Origin: DASTFY01 sp963813375
GTDB lineage: Bacteria > Actinomycetota > Acidimicrobiia > Acidimicrobiales > Ilumatobacteraceae
Length of the DNA: 64,000 nucleotides
NCBI GenBank assembly: GCA_963813375.1
Contig: CAWEYT010000010.1
Span: 310,001-374,000, forward strand
Direction: 5' to 3'
In this document: piece by piece, positions 1 through 8,637 of the stretch
Layout: each line of letters opens with the position of its first letter
Position numbering within the stretch: position 1 is the stretch's first letter
Translations under genes and position numbers: made by a program
The notes under the pieces: model-generated
The model's input: the letters and a program-made list of their open reading frames with translations, nothing else
Database searches by the model: none
Told to the model about the DNA's origin: nothing

Positions 1-557
1 ATCGGCCGGCCGATCCGGATCGTGCAGTGCATCCCCACCTTCGGCACCTTGGCGTGGGGCGGCTGGATGTCCCGGGTCCCGATGACCCCCACCGGGAAGA
101 TCGGGCAGCCGACCTTGAGGGCCAGGCGGGCCGCGCCCGTGTGACCCCGGTACAGGACACCGTCACGGCTCCGGGTGCCCTCCGGGAAGATGCCGAAGAG
201 CTCGCCGCGGCGCAGCACGGATTCGGCGGCGTCGAGCGCGCTCTGCGACCGGTCACCGCCCGATCGGTCGATGGGGATCATGCCCAGCGCCGGGAAGACG
301 TGCTTCGTCTTCCACGAGTCCATGTACTCGGCCTTGCCGACGAAGCTGATCCGGCGGGGCACCGTGAGCATCAAGAACGCGGAGTCGAGGAAGCTGACGT
401 GGTTGGGGCAAAGGATCGCCGGGCCGTCGGAGGGTAGACGGTCGTACCCCTCCAGGTGGAAGCGCCACAGCCGTCGGGCCACCGGCGCGGCGACGCTCCG
501 CCAGCGGTCCTGGAGCGCGGTCGCGCCCTGGTAGTCCCCTCCGGCTGCCGGTGTCAC
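1..557 (-). CDS. 1-acyl-sn-glycerol-3-phosphate acyltransferase (PlsC family), 3' end cut by window edge
   Basis: Membrane-associated acyltransferase that would add the second acyl chain to lysophosphatidate in phospholipid synthesis. The frame starts at a GTG at 557 (MTPAAGGDYQGA) and runs off the left edge after about 185 residues. The diagnostic NHVSFLD block (the HX4D catalytic motif) lies near residue 57. It is followed by RRISFVGKAEY, a GMIPIDR block and the FPEGTRS substrate-binding motif, in the order expected for PlsC. No longer start is visible, because only about 25 residues precede the first conserved helix. The family is certain; the exact acyl acceptor is not. It is transcribed away from mshC, which lies 58 bp upstream on the same strand. 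Confidence 0.9.
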   Translation of the reverse strand, partial: MTPAAGGDYQGATALQDRWRSVAAPVARRLWRFHLEGYDRLPSDGPAILCPNHVSFLDSAFLMLTVPRRISFVGKAEYMDSWKTKHVFPALGMIPIDRSGGDRSQSALDAAESVLRRGELFGIFPEGTRSRDGVLYRGHTGAARLALKVGCPIFPVGVIGTRDIQPPHAKVPKVGMHCTIRIGRP

Positions 558-615
558 GCCCCGATCCTACGCGGCGTGCGTTGCCGGTGGGTGAGGCAGG
601 TCTGTCCGGGACCTG

Positions 616-1789
616 TCAGGACCCTGACGCGAGCGTGAGGTCGACGCCGAGGAGCGCGGAGGCGGTGTGCACGCCCTCGCCGCGGGCGACGGCATCGTCC
701 ACGGCGGCGAGCGCAGCCGGCGTGTCCAGGTCGTCATCGAGCGCGTCGCGGACCTCGGCCAGCCCCTTCACGTCGGCAGGGGCGTCGGTGGCGGTGTTCG
801 TGGGGGCGTCCCCGGCCCCGGCCAGCCACCGGTCCAGGCGCGCCGCCGCCCGCGGCATCATCGAGTCGTCCCACTCCCAGCTCGTCCGGTAGTGCTGGTC
901 GAGGATGGCCAGGCGGATGGCTCTCGGGTCCCACGTCTCGCGGAGCTGGTCGACGAAGACCAGGTTGCCCAGGCTCTTGGACATCTTCTCGCCGTCCTTG
1001 CGCACCATCCCGATGTGCATCCAGTGGCGGACGAACGGCTCGCCGGTGGCGGCCTCGGACTGGGCCCGCTCGCACTCGTGGTGCGGGAAGATCAGGTCCG
1101 ACCCGCCGCCGTGGAGGTCGATCGTGCTGCCCAGCTCGCGGCAGCGCGAGCGCCGAGCACTCGATGTGCCACCCCGGCCGGCCCGGCCCCCACATCGTCT
1201 CCCACGAGGGCTCGTCGTCCGCCGACGGTTGCCAGAGCACGAAGTCGAGCGGGTGGCGCTTGTGCACGTCGTCGATGTTGCCGCCCCGCTCGGCCGCATA
1301 GGCCAGCATGGTCGCCTCGTCGTAGTGGCTGACCGATCCGAAGCTCGGGAAGCGGGTCACGTCGAAGTACACCGCCCCGCCCGCCTCGTAGGCGTAGCCG
1401 CGGTCGAGCACCATCCCGATGAAGCCGCGGATGTCGGGGATGGCGGACGACGCCCGGGGCCGGCTGTAGGCGGGCAACACGTCGAGCGCCTCCATGTCCC
1501 GGTCGAACCGGGCTTCCTCCGCCGCCGCCAGGTCGAGGTAGTGGATGCCGAGCTGGCGAGCCTTGGCGAACAACGGGTCGTCGACGTCGGTGACGTTCCG
1601 GACGCACTTGGTGTCGTGACCGCGGTCGCGCAGCCGTCGCTGGAGCACGTCGTAGAACAGGTACACCGCTGCGTGCCCGACGTGGGTCGCGTCGTACGGC
1701 GTGATGCCGCACGTGTACAGCGTCACGACGGGACCGGGTTCGAACGGGACGACCGCCTGTCGGGCGGTGTCGAACAGGCGCATCGACAT
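616..1789 (-). CDS. mshC: L-cysteine:1D-myo-inositol 2-amino-2-deoxy-glucopyranoside ligase MshC, interrupted by a frameshift
   Basis: Joins cysteine to GlcN-inositol in mycothiol synthesis, using a cysteinyl-adenylate as CysRS does. The N-terminal part has CGITPYDATHVGHAA, the MshC version of the class I synthetase signature. ITPYDATH is typical of MshC, whereas CysRS usually has a PTVY-type sequence. The zinc-site residues GWHIECSALAL follow. The frame then breaks near 1135: one extra base lies between ALPR and LGSTIDLHGGGSD. After the break come FPHHE, KMSKSLGN and the C-terminal LLGVDL that is typical of MshC. With the base removed the protein is about 390 residues, close to the family length of about 410. 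ATG at 1789 (MSMRLFD) is preferred, with a GGAG about 11 nt upstream; ATG 1783 is also possible. A paralogous CysRS is the alternative but fits less well. The break is probably a sequencing error. Confidence 0.85.
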
Positions 1790-1824
1790 GCTGGACGCCG
1801 CTCCGGACTCGTCCGTCGGGCCGC

Positions 1825-2480
1825 TCAGGCCTTGATCCCGGTGAGCTTCGGGGCGACGCGGGTCCGGTAGCGGACGTTGAGCTGCAGCAGGACGGCGGTG
1901 AACGCCTCGATCGCGGTGGCGTTCGAAAGCTCGCCGGCGTCGAGGGGACGGCAACCGGGGATGGCGGTCACGATCTCCGACACGACCTTGATGGCAGTGG
2001 CGTCGTCGGAGCAGATCAGCACGTCGGAGTCGATGGGCTGGTCGAGGTGGCCGAGCTCCTTGGCCGGCAGGTGGTGGAACGCGGCCACCACCCGGCAGTT
2101 GGGCACCGCCGCCTGCACGTGCGCGGCCACCGAGCCGCGGGGCGGCACCAGCGGTTGGAACTCCGTGCCCACCCGCACGAGCGCGTTGGCCATGCTCACC
2201 ACGACCTTGCCTTCGAGGTCGGGCGCGTGCTCATGGGCGGTGGTCGCCGCGGAGTCCCACGGCGTGGCGATCACGACCAGCTCGGCCCGCGCCGCGTCGG
2301 TGTTGCCACCGGCGTCGATGGACAGCTCCCGTCCCGGCCAGGCGTCCAGGATCGCGTCCCGCGCCTCCATGGCCCGATAGCGCGAGCGCGACCCGAGGAT
2401 GACGTCGTAACCGACCGAGGCCAGCCGCGCCCCAGAGCCGTTCCTGCCGGCCCGGTCCCGCCGAGGATGCCGATGCGCAT
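1825..2480 (-). CDS. npdG: F420H2:NADP+ oxidoreductase (NADPH-dependent F420 reductase), frameshifted near its N-terminus
   Basis: Transfers hydride between coenzyme F420 and NADP. ATG at 2480 opens a Rossmann NADP-binding start, MRIGILGGTGPAG. The frame is lost in a C-run at about 2430-2433: a single missing base joins GTALG to ARLASVGYDVILGSRS. The rest is intact, including VVIATPWDS, VVSMANALV, the AAVPNCRVVAAFHHLPA block and LICSDD, ending near 218 residues as expected. The homopolymer position of the break suggests a sequencing error. It is divergent from fabI, with only 30 bp between the two starts, so the promoters must overlap. Together with the LLM-class oxidoreductase at 7585, it implies that the organism makes F420. 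Confidence 0.85.
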
Positions 2481-2510
2481 GGTCGGAGCCTTGCACATAC
2501 GCTCCGGCGC

Positions 2511-3278
2511 ATGGGACTCCTCGACGGCAAGCGCATCGTGATCACCGGTGTCCTCACGGACGCCTCCATCGCCTTCGGGGTGGCCAAGCTGGCGCAGGAG
2601 GAGGGCGCTTCGATCATCCTCACCGGCGCCGGGCGAGGACTGTCGCTGACCGAGCGGACCGCCCGCAAGCTGCCGGCCGAGGCGCCCGTCTTCGAGTTGG
2701 ACGTCACCGAGCCGGCCCACCTGGAGTCAGTCCGTGCGGCGGTGGCCGAGCGGTGGGACGGCGTGGACGGCGTGCTGCACGCGATCGGCTTCGCGCCGGC
2801 GGTGTGCCTGGGCGGCACCTTCATGGACGCCACGTGGGACGACGTTTCCGTTGCGATGCACGTCTCGTCGTACTCGCTCAAGGCGCTCGTCGACGCCTTC
2901 GGCCCGCTGATGGGGCCGGGGTCGTCGCTGGTGGGACTGGACTTCGACGCCACCGTGGCCTGGCCGGCCTACGACTGGATGGGGGTGGCGAAGGCGGCGT
3001 TGGAGTCGACGGCCCGCTACCTGGCCCGTGAGCTCGGCAGCCGGGGGATCCGGGTGAACCTCGTCGCCGCGGGGCCGATCCGCACGATGGCCGCCAAGTC
3101 GATCCCCGGCTTCGCCGCGTTCGAGGACGCCTGGCAGGCGCGGGCCCCGCTGGGCTGGGACATCAACGACACCGGCCCGACCGCCCGGGCCTGCGTGGCA
3201 CTGCTGTCGGACTGGTTCCCCGCCACCACCGGCGAGATGGTCCACGTCGACGGCGGGTATCACGCCATCGGAGCCTGA
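2511..3278 (+). CDS. fabI: Enoyl-[acyl-carrier-protein] reductase (NADH), InhA-like FabI
   Basis: Last reduction step of each type II fatty-acid elongation cycle. The 255-residue length matches FabI/InhA. It begins MGLLDGKRIVITGVLTDAS, with the FabI-type glycine loop. The catalytic Tyr-x6-Lys is in YDWMGVAKAALES (Tyr about 154, Lys about 161), the InhA version of the motif. The C-terminal RVNLVAAGPIRTMAAKSIPGF block also matches InhA. The gene is complete and in one frame. It sits alone on the + strand, divergent from the F420 reductase. An isoniazid/triclosan-target type enzyme is inferred from the family only. Confidence 0.93.
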   Translation: MGLLDGKRIVITGVLTDASIAFGVAKLAQEEGASIILTGAGRGLSLTERTARKLPAEAPVFELDVTEPAHLESVRAAVAERWDGVDGVLHAIGFAPAVCLGGTFMDATWDDVSVAMHVSSYSLKALVDAFGPLMGPGSSLVGLDFDATVAWPAYDWMGVAKAALESTARYLARELGSRGIRVNLVAAGPIRTMAAKSIPGFAAFEDAWQARAPLGWDINDTGPTARACVALLSDWFPATTGEMVHVDGGYHAIGA

Positions 3279-3373
3279 GCGGCGGACGCCCGTCGCCACC
3301 GCGCAGGGACGTCCTCGGCCATCTGCTCGAGCTCGCGGCGCCGTCGCCACCACGCGACGCCACCGCGCTTTTC

Positions 3374-3487
3374 GAACAGAGATGTCCAAAGACGCGGTCG
3401 GGCTGCGCTCTGCGAACGGAGATGTCCGAAGACGCGGTCCGGGCAACCATCCCGGCGGGCGTCGCCGCGTGGCGGGCGTCGCCGCGT
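3374..3487 (+). repeat. Two short direct-repeat families in the fabI/acyl-CoA ligase convergent gap
   Basis: The 231-bp gap between the fabI stop and the ligase stop has no gene. It holds two copies of a 27-bp direct repeat (core GAGATGTCCRAAGACGCGGTC) at 3374-3400 and 3414-3440, 40 bp apart, differing at two positions. It also holds a perfect 17-bp tandem repeat, GGCGGGCGTCGCCGCGT, at 3454-3470 and 3471-3487. No clear hairpin terminator was found. Confidence 0.7.
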
Positions 3488-3509
3488 GGCCGCGTGGCCG
3501 GCGGCCGGC

Positions 3510-5060
3510 TCAGCCGACCATCGAGGTGCGGCCGGCCCAGAAGGGCGCCCGCAGGTCCCGCTTGAGCACCTTGCCCGAGCCCGTCTTGGGCAGCTCGGGG
3601 ACGAAGCTGATCGAGCGGGGGACCTTGTACGACGCCAGGTGCTCCCGAGCGTGCGCGATCACCCCTTCAGCATCGAGCGTCGCTCCCGGCGCCACGACGA
3701 CGGCGGCATGGACCGCTTCGCCCCATTCCTCGCTGGGCACACCGAACACGGCCACCTCGTAGATCGCGGGGTCGAGCTCCAGCGCGGCCTCGATCTCCGC
3801 CGGGTAGATGTTCATCCCACCCGAGATGATCATGTCCTTCTTGCGGTCGCAGATGTAGAGGAAGTCCTCGTCGTCGCGGTACGCGACGTCCCCGACCGTC
3901 TGCCAACCGTCCCGGTTGTCGGCCAGGAACCGGTCGTGCTGCTTGTAGTAGTCGGCGAAGACCGACGGGCTGCGTACGAACAGCTCGCCCGGATGCTCCG
4001 GGCCGATGCCGGTGACCTCGTTGCCGTCGTCGTCGAAGAGCGTGATCTCCACGCCGGGCGCTGCCTTCCCGCACGAGCCCGGCTTGCGGAGCTGATCCTG
4101 CGGTTCGAGGATGCAGTTCACGCCGAGCTCGGTCGAGCCGTACACCTCCCAGAGCGAGTCGCTCGGGAAGTCGGCCAGGTACAGCTGCTTGAGCGCGAAC
4201 GACCAGGGCGCGGCATTGGCCACCATCCGCTTCATCGACGAACGGTCGTACCGGGCCTTCACCTCGTCCGGCAGCGTGCAGATCATGCGGATGGGCGTCG
4301 GAGCGGAGAAGGTGGACGTGATGCGGTAGGTGTCCACCAGGCGCAGCCAGTCCTCGGGATCGAAACGCCGCTGCACCACGACCTTCTGGCCGAGCGCCTG
4401 GGCGATGCCCATGAACCCGCCGGGCCCGGAGTGGTAGAGCGGTCCGGTCGGGATGTACACGTCATCGGGCGTGTACCCGATGAGCTGCACCATGGCCATG
4501 ATCTGCGCCGGATCACCGGCGCCCGGACGCAGGGCGCCCTTCGGCTTGCCGGTGGTGCCGGACGTGTAGATCATCGTGGCACCGGCCACGACGTCCGACG
4601 GTTCCTCGGACGGCGCTTCCGCCATGAGGTCGTCGGCGCTCTCCATCCCCGGAGGGGTCGGCCCGTCGAACACGAGCACGGACGAGACCTTGGGGATCTC
4701 GGTGCGGATGCGGCCGAACATGGGCGCCATCTCCGCGTCCACGAACGCGACCGTCGCGTCGCAGTGGTCGACGACGTACGACGCCTCCTCGTCCGAGAGG
4801 CGGTAGTTCAGCGGCACCGCCGTGGTGCCCAACTTGCGGGCCGCATTGATGACGGTGATCACGCCGATGGAGTTCTGGCCGCACCACACGACCTTGGTCC
4901 CGGGCCCGGCTCCGCGCTCGGCCAGCACGGCGGCGAGCCGGTTGGCCTGCGCGTTGAGCTCGGCCCAGGTGAGCTGCAGGACCGTGCCGTCGGGTCGGTC
5001 GTCGATGACCGCCACCTCGTTCGCCTTGGCCGCCGCATACATGGTGAGGAGATCGGGCAT
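3510..5060 (-). CDS. Acyl-CoA synthetase (FadD-like AMP-dependent ligase)
   Basis: Activates a carboxylic acid to its CoA thioester through an acyl-adenylate. The protein is about 516 residues and complete. The signature P-loop MIYTSGTTGKPKG is near residue 170. YGSTELG (adenine binding), GDVAYRDDEDFLYICDRKKD (hinge Asp and Arg) and ISGGMNIYPAEIE follow, with the catalytic lysine in PKTGSGKVLKRDLR at the C-terminus. The start chosen is ATG 5060 (MPDLLTMYAAAK), where family similarity begins. An upstream in-frame start near 5135 would overlap the divergent + gene. Substrate unknown; medium or long-chain fatty acids or a steroid acid are possible. Confidence 0.88.
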   Translation of the reverse strand: MPDLLTMYAAAKANEVAVIDDRPDGTVLQLTWAELNAQANRLAAVLAERGAGPGTKVVWCGQNSIGVITVINAARKLGTTAVPLNYRLSDEEASYVVDHCDATVAFVDAEMAPMFGRIRTEIPKVSSVLVFDGPTPPGMESADDLMAEAPSEEPSDVVAGATMIYTSGTTGKPKGALRPGAGDPAQIMAMVQLIGYTPDDVYIPTGPLYHSGPGGFMGIAQALGQKVVVQRRFDPEDWLRLVDTYRITSTFSAPTPIRMICTLPDEVKARYDRSSMKRMVANAAPWSFALKQLYLADFPSDSLWEVYGSTELGVNCILEPQDQLRKPGSCGKAAPGVEITLFDDDGNEVTGIGPEHPGELFVRSPSVFADYYKQHDRFLADNRDGWQTVGDVAYRDDEDFLYICDRKKDMIISGGMNIYPAEIEAALELDPAIYEVAVFGVPSEEWGEAVHAAVVVAPGATLDAEGVIAHAREHLASYKVPRSISFVPELPKTGSGKVLKRDLRAPFWAGRTSMVG

Positions 5061-5121
5061 GGGCGCGTTGTCTACCAGTCCGCGATGGGCGCGCGCCCGG
5101 CCGGGCTGGCACACTGGGGCG

Positions 5122-5481
5122 ATGCCGTTCGACACCAGGCGTTGGGTCGATCCGTCTCAGCCCCAGACGCTGCAGTTCGCCTGCTGGCTGCTCTACGCCA
5201 ACGCCATCGTCGGTCTGCTCTTCGGCGGCTCGGCGCTCGGCATCCTGGGGCTGGCCGCCAGCGTGCTCGCCGGCTACGGCATCGCCAACGAGAAGCGTTG
5301 GGGCTACATCCTCGCGGTCGTCATCACCGGGCTCGAGGTTCTGCTCTACGTCGTGGCCGCGGGCGGCATCATCGACGCCATCAGCTCGCCGGTGCTCATC
5401 CCGTTGGCCTTCACCGTGGCGCTCCTGGCCCTGCTCCTCCACCCGCAGAGCCGCGACTACCAGCGCATCTGGTTCAAGTAG
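5122..5481 (+). CDS. Small four-helix membrane protein of unknown function
   Basis: A 119-residue protein starting at ATG 5122 (MPFDTRRWVDPSQP). After a short polar N-terminus it has about four hydrophobic segments: residues about 17-32, 35-52, 62-82 and 88-106. It ends with a polar tail, HPQSRDYQRIWFK. No family is recognised. It is divergent from the acyl-CoA ligase, with 61 bp between starts, and 105 bp upstream of another small membrane protein on the same strand. Codon use is like the neighbours, so I take it as a real gene. Confidence 0.7.
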   Translation: MPFDTRRWVDPSQPQTLQFACWLLYANAIVGLLFGGSALGILGLAASVLAGYGIANEKRWGYILAVVITGLEVLLYVVAAGGIIDAISSPVLIPLAFTVALLALLLHPQSRDYQRIWFK

Positions 5482-5586
5482 CGCGCTCGACCGTTTGCGC
5501 TGGGCAATCGTCACGCGCCCGCCATGGGTTCGCAGCGCAGCGGGGGGTACGGTGCGATCGGGGTTATCCCCAGGAAGGTCGTACTC

Positions 5587-5745
5587 ATGTCTCCAAGACT
5601 GTTGTGGATCATCGCCGTGGCGATCGCCGTCATCGGGATCGTCGTTCTGTTCACCGGGAACATCCTGTGGGGGATCCTGCTCCTCATCGTGGCTGCGCTG
5701 GTGGGTCCGGGCGGTGTCAGCATCTTCCGCCGTCGAGTCGCCTGA
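5587..5745 (+). CDS. 52-residue membrane protein with a GPGG motif
   Basis: Starts at ATG 5587 (MSPRLLWIIAVAIAVIG), chosen because a good ribosome-binding site AGGAAGG lies about 8 nt upstream. Two hydrophobic stretches form a helical hairpin and are followed by LVGPGGVSIFRRRVA. Very short actinobacterial membrane proteins with this GPGG motif are known but have no assigned role. A hairpin terminator follows 13 bp after the stop. Confidence 0.7.
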   Translation: MSPRLLWIIAVAIAVIGIVVLFTGNILWGILLLIVAALVGPGGVSIFRRRVA

Positions 5746-5758
5746 CTCGCTGACGCGC

Positions 5759-5777
5759 AACGGCCCCCGGGCCGTTT
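5759..5777. terminator. Bidirectional hairpin terminator between convergent genes
   Basis: AACGGCC-CCCG-GGCCGTT hairpin followed by a T on the + strand and preceded by A on the other. It lies exactly in the 36-bp gap between two convergent stops (5745 and 5782), so it can serve both. Confidence 0.8.
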
Positions 5778-5781
5778 CATC

Positions 5782-6294
5782 TCAAGCAGACTCCTCGCGC
5801 TCGGGCGGATCTCCGCGGTGGCCCACCCCGTTCGAGTTCTCGGGTGCACCGACCTCGATGAGCGTCTCGTAGAGACCGGCGATGCGCAGCACGCGCTCGA
5901 CCGGTAGCGAGCACGCCTCGATCTGGAAGGTGCAGTCCGGGTGGGGGCAGCGCTGGCGGAGCCCGAGGAGCGCGCGGATGCCGCTGGAGTCGAGGAACGT
6001 GACCCCGTGGAGGTCGAGCAGCAACGGTCCGTGCACCGTCTCCAGCGCATCGAGTTGGCGGGCCGTCGCCAGGTCGACCTCGCCCGTGATGGTGAATCGA
6101 CCTGGCGCGCGTTCGACGACCGTGACAGGGCCGAGCACGGGTTCCAGCCAGTTCCTCGGTCGACCCACGAGTGATGTCCCTTCGACGGCAGTGGGGCAGC
6201 CGGCTGACCGCCCTCGGCCCGGCTCCCGAGTGGCAAGAGGAGTCGGGCCCCGTTTCCGGGCGGCCGCGGGGACTGGGCGAACCGTCGTCCTCAC
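5782..6294 (-). CDS. STAS-domain protein (anti-sigma factor antagonist like)
   Basis: About 170 residues with a C-terminal STAS domain: GRFTITGEVDLATARQLDAL, then LLLDLHGVTFLDSSGIRALL. The DSSG serine is at the position phosphorylated in SpoIIAA/RsbV-type antagonists. The first 60 residues are low-complexity (Arg, Pro, Gly), and the GTG start at 6294 is uncertain; a later start is possible. In the family, such proteins bind and sequester kinase anti-sigma factors, but none is encoded nearby. It is divergent from the GAF-ANTAR gene, 51 bp between starts, suggesting a joint signalling role. Confidence 0.75.
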   Translation of the reverse strand: MRTTVRPVPAAARKRGPTPLATREPGRGRSAGCPTAVEGTSLVGRPRNWLEPVLGPVTVVERAPGRFTITGEVDLATARQLDALETVHGPLLLDLHGVTFLDSSGIRALLGLRQRCPHPDCTFQIEACSLPVERVLRIAGLYETLIEVGAPENSNGVGHRGDPPEREESA

Positions 6295-6345
6295 GCTACT
6301 CCCCCCGCCCGCCGATGCCTAGATGATCACCCCTTCGCGGCTGAG

Positions 6346-7056
6346 GTGATCGGTCGTGCTGCCCGACCGACAGCTCATCGATGTCCTGACCCGGTCTCGG
6401 GCGTCTTAGCGGCGCGATGCGACGTGTCCGATGTGCTCTACGAGTTCAGCGACGCCGTGGCGCAGGTGTTGCAGGCTGCCGGTGCGGGTGTCTCTCTCAG
6501 CGATGAACACGGCCGGTTGCGCTTCGCCACCGCCACCAACGAGAGCATCACCGACCTCGAGTACATCCAGCAGGACTCCCAGCAGGGGCCGTGCCACGTC
6601 GCCTTCAGCACGAACCACGCGGTGTTCGTGCGCGATCTCGCCGAGCCCACCGACTGGCCGGTCCTGTCCGACGCCGCGTTGCGGGCGGGTCTCCTCTCGG
6701 TCGCCGGGATCCCGATGACCTTCGACGGACAACCGGTGGGCTCGCTGAACATCTACGACAACCAGATCCGGGATTGGACCGACCAGGACGTCGCCGTCGC
6801 CCGGGTTCTGGCCGACATCGCGATCGGCTACGTCGTGCACGCCTCCGAGCTCGACCGCGCTCGCCGCGTCAACGAGCAACTCGAAGCCGCGCTGGAGAGC
6901 CGTGTCCTCATCGAGCAGGCGAAAGGGGTGCTGGCCGGTGAGCGCGGCATCACCGTCGACCGGGCCTTCGCCGTCTTGCGCAAGCACGCCCGGAGCCGCA
7001 ACGCGTCCATGCGCTCGGTTGCGCACGCGGTCGTCGAGCTCGGGCTCCGTCCCTGA
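6346..7056 (+). CDS. GAF and ANTAR domain-containing RNA-binding regulator
   Basis: An N-terminal GAF sensor domain (about residues 25-170; QQGPCHVAFSTNHAVFVRDL, GIPMTFDGQPVGSLNIYD) is followed by an ANTAR domain (about 180-232; RVLIEQAKGVLAGERGITV, then ASMRSVAHAVV). ANTAR domains bind paired RNA hairpins and cause antitermination. The start is the GTG at 6346, because the VLAARCDVSDVLYEF segment before GTG 6424 looks like coding sequence of the family; 6424 is the alternative. No strong ribosome-binding site is visible. The ligand of the GAF domain is unknown. Confidence 0.85.
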   Translation: MIGRAARPTAHRCPDPVSGVLAARCDVSDVLYEFSDAVAQVLQAAGAGVSLSDEHGRLRFATATNESITDLEYIQQDSQQGPCHVAFSTNHAVFVRDLAEPTDWPVLSDAALRAGLLSVAGIPMTFDGQPVGSLNIYDNQIRDWTDQDVAVARVLADIAIGYVVHASELDRARRVNEQLEAALESRVLIEQAKGVLAGERGITVDRAFAVLRKHARSRNASMRSVAHAVVELGLRP

Positions 7057-7104
7057 CCAGGCACGCCGTCGACACGCCGTGACCGCAGCTGCCACCATGA
7101 CGGC

Positions 7105-7560
7105 ATGACGACGACGATCGACGGCATCGACGGGCTCAAGGCCGCGGTCGGCCAGCACCTCGGCTACAGCGACTACGTGGAGATCACCCAGGAACAGGTC
7201 AACCTGTTCGCCGACGCCACCGGTGACCACCAGTGGATCCACGTGGACGTCGAGAGGGCGAAGGCCGGGCCGTTCGGGGCACCGATCGCCCACGGCTACC
7301 TCACGCTGTCGCTCTCCCCCGCCCTCCTGCCTCAGATCCTGCGGGTCACGGGCGTCGCCATGGGCGTCAACTACGGCACCAACAAGGTCCGCTTTCCCTC
7401 GCCGGTGCCGGTCGGATCCAAGCTTCGGCTCGGCGCGTCGCTCCTCAGCGTGGAGGACGTCGCCGGCGGCGCCCAGATCGCCATGGAGCTCACGTTCGAG
7501 GTCGAGGGCGCGCCCAAGCCGTCCTGTGTGGCCGAGGTGCTGTTCCGCTACTACGCCTGA
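7105..7560 (+). CDS. MaoC-like dehydratase / (R)-specific enoyl-CoA hydratase
   Basis: A 151-residue hot-dog fold protein. The hydratase motif is clear: VNLFADATGDHQWIHVD supplies the catalytic Asp and His, followed by PFGAPIAHGYLTLSL. The single-domain length and sequence resemble mycobacterial HtdZ/Rv0130-type hydratases that act on enoyl-CoA. The start is ATG 7105 (MTTTIDGIDGLK). An out-of-frame ATG lies 8 nt upstream. Convergent with the LLM oxidoreductase, 24 bp between stops. Confidence 0.87.
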   Translation: MTTTIDGIDGLKAAVGQHLGYSDYVEITQEQVNLFADATGDHQWIHVDVERAKAGPFGAPIAHGYLTLSLSPALLPQILRVTGVAMGVNYGTNKVRFPSPVPVGSKLRLGASLLSVEDVAGGAQIAMELTFEVEGAPKPSCVAEVLFRYYA

Positions 7561-7584
7561 GCGTGGCGGGGTCGGGCGGCGGGG

Positions 7585-8568
7585 CTATCGGAACTGCGGG
7601 ATGACCGCGGTGGCGAAGAGCTCGAGGCTGGTGGTGTCGGGGTAGTCGGCGCACCAGGGGATGAACCCCGAGCACCCCAGGTCCAGGTACGCCTGGATCT
7701 TCTCCGCCACCTGCTCGGGTGTGCCGACCAGGTTGCCGTCGCGCCAGCTCTCGACCGGCTCGCCCCACAGGCTGCGTGACCCGGCGGCCACCACCTCGGC
7801 CTCGGTCTCCCGCACGAACACCTCGGGGGCCCACGTCCGGCGGATCTCGTCGTAGTCACGGCCGACCGCGGCGCAGTGCGCCTTGAGGATCTCGCACTTG
7901 CGGGCCCACTCCTCGGGCTTGCCACCGAAGTTCGAGCAATCGGCGTAGCGGGCCACCACCCGCAGCGTCAGCTGCTCCCCGCCGCCGCCGATCCAGATCG
8001 GCGGGTGCGGAGCCTGGAGCGGCTTCGGGTCGCAGTTGGCCCGCCGGAGCGTGTAGTAGCGGCCGTCGAAGTTCGTCTCGGGTTCGGTCCACATCGACCG
8101 CACGATCTCCACCGTCTCCCGCAGCATGCCGATGCGGTCCTTGGCGACCGGGAACTCGTAGCCGTATCCCCGGTACTCGTTCTCGTACCAGCCGGCACCG
8201 ATCCCCCAGTCGAGGCGCCCACCCGAGATCACGTCGATGGTCGAGGTGATCTTGGCCAGCAGCGACGGCTGGCGGTACGAGTTGCAGCCCACCATCTGTC
8301 CGAGGCGGATGCGGCTCGTCAGCTGGCTGATGGCGGCCATCGTGGTCCAGCACTCGAAGACCGCTTCGTGGGCGGGCCGGGGCACGTTGTGGACGTGGTC
8401 GTAGACCCAGATGGAGTCGTACCCCAAGGCTTCGGCCTTCTGCGCGACGTCCACCGCGGTGGCCCACTTGGCTTCAGCCCCGTCGATCGAGGAGAGCTCC
8501 ATCTTCCAGCCCTGGGGCATGAAGGCCCCGAAGATGACGGATCCGGACGCATCGGGGGATTCGGCCAT
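7585..8568 (-). CDS. LLM-class F420-dependent oxidoreductase
   Basis: A 327-residue luciferase-like TIM barrel. VIFGAFMPQGWKMELS opens the first strand, DSIWVYDHVHNV is the usual F420-family second strand, and GRLDWGIGAGWYENEYRGYG is the flavin/F420-phosphate region. HPPIWIGGGGEQLTLRVVA and the C-terminal GTPEQVAEKIQAYLDLGCSG complete the family pattern. Substrate unknown. The F420 (not FMN) assignment rests on family likeness and on the F420:NADP reductase in the same window. Confidence 0.85.
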   Translation of the reverse strand: MAESPDASGSVIFGAFMPQGWKMELSSIDGAEAKWATAVDVAQKAEALGYDSIWVYDHVHNVPRPAHEAVFECWTTMAAISQLTSRIRLGQMVGCNSYRQPSLLAKITSTIDVISGGRLDWGIGAGWYENEYRGYGYEFPVAKDRIGMLRETVEIVRSMWTEPETNFDGRYYTLRRANCDPKPLQAPHPPIWIGGGGEQLTLRVVARYADCSNFGGKPEEWARKCEILKAHCAAVGRDYDEIRRTWAPEVFVRETEAEVVAAGSRSLWGEPVESWRDGNLVGTPEQVAEKIQAYLDLGCSGFIPWCADYPDTTSLELFATAVIPQFR

Positions 8569-8637
8569 GGGACCGACCCTACCGAAGGGTGGCCAGTAGG
8601 CTCCCCGGTCGTGCGGCGTGGCGCGGAGGTCGCAGTG

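Noticed and set aside
3486..5753. A 755-residue frame on the + strand
   Set aside because: It is the antisense of the acyl-CoA ligase, with Arg/Val/His-rich low-complexity protein. Similar long antisense frames at 13208, 16652, 32186 and 41044 are rejected for the same reason: high GC removes stops from all frames.
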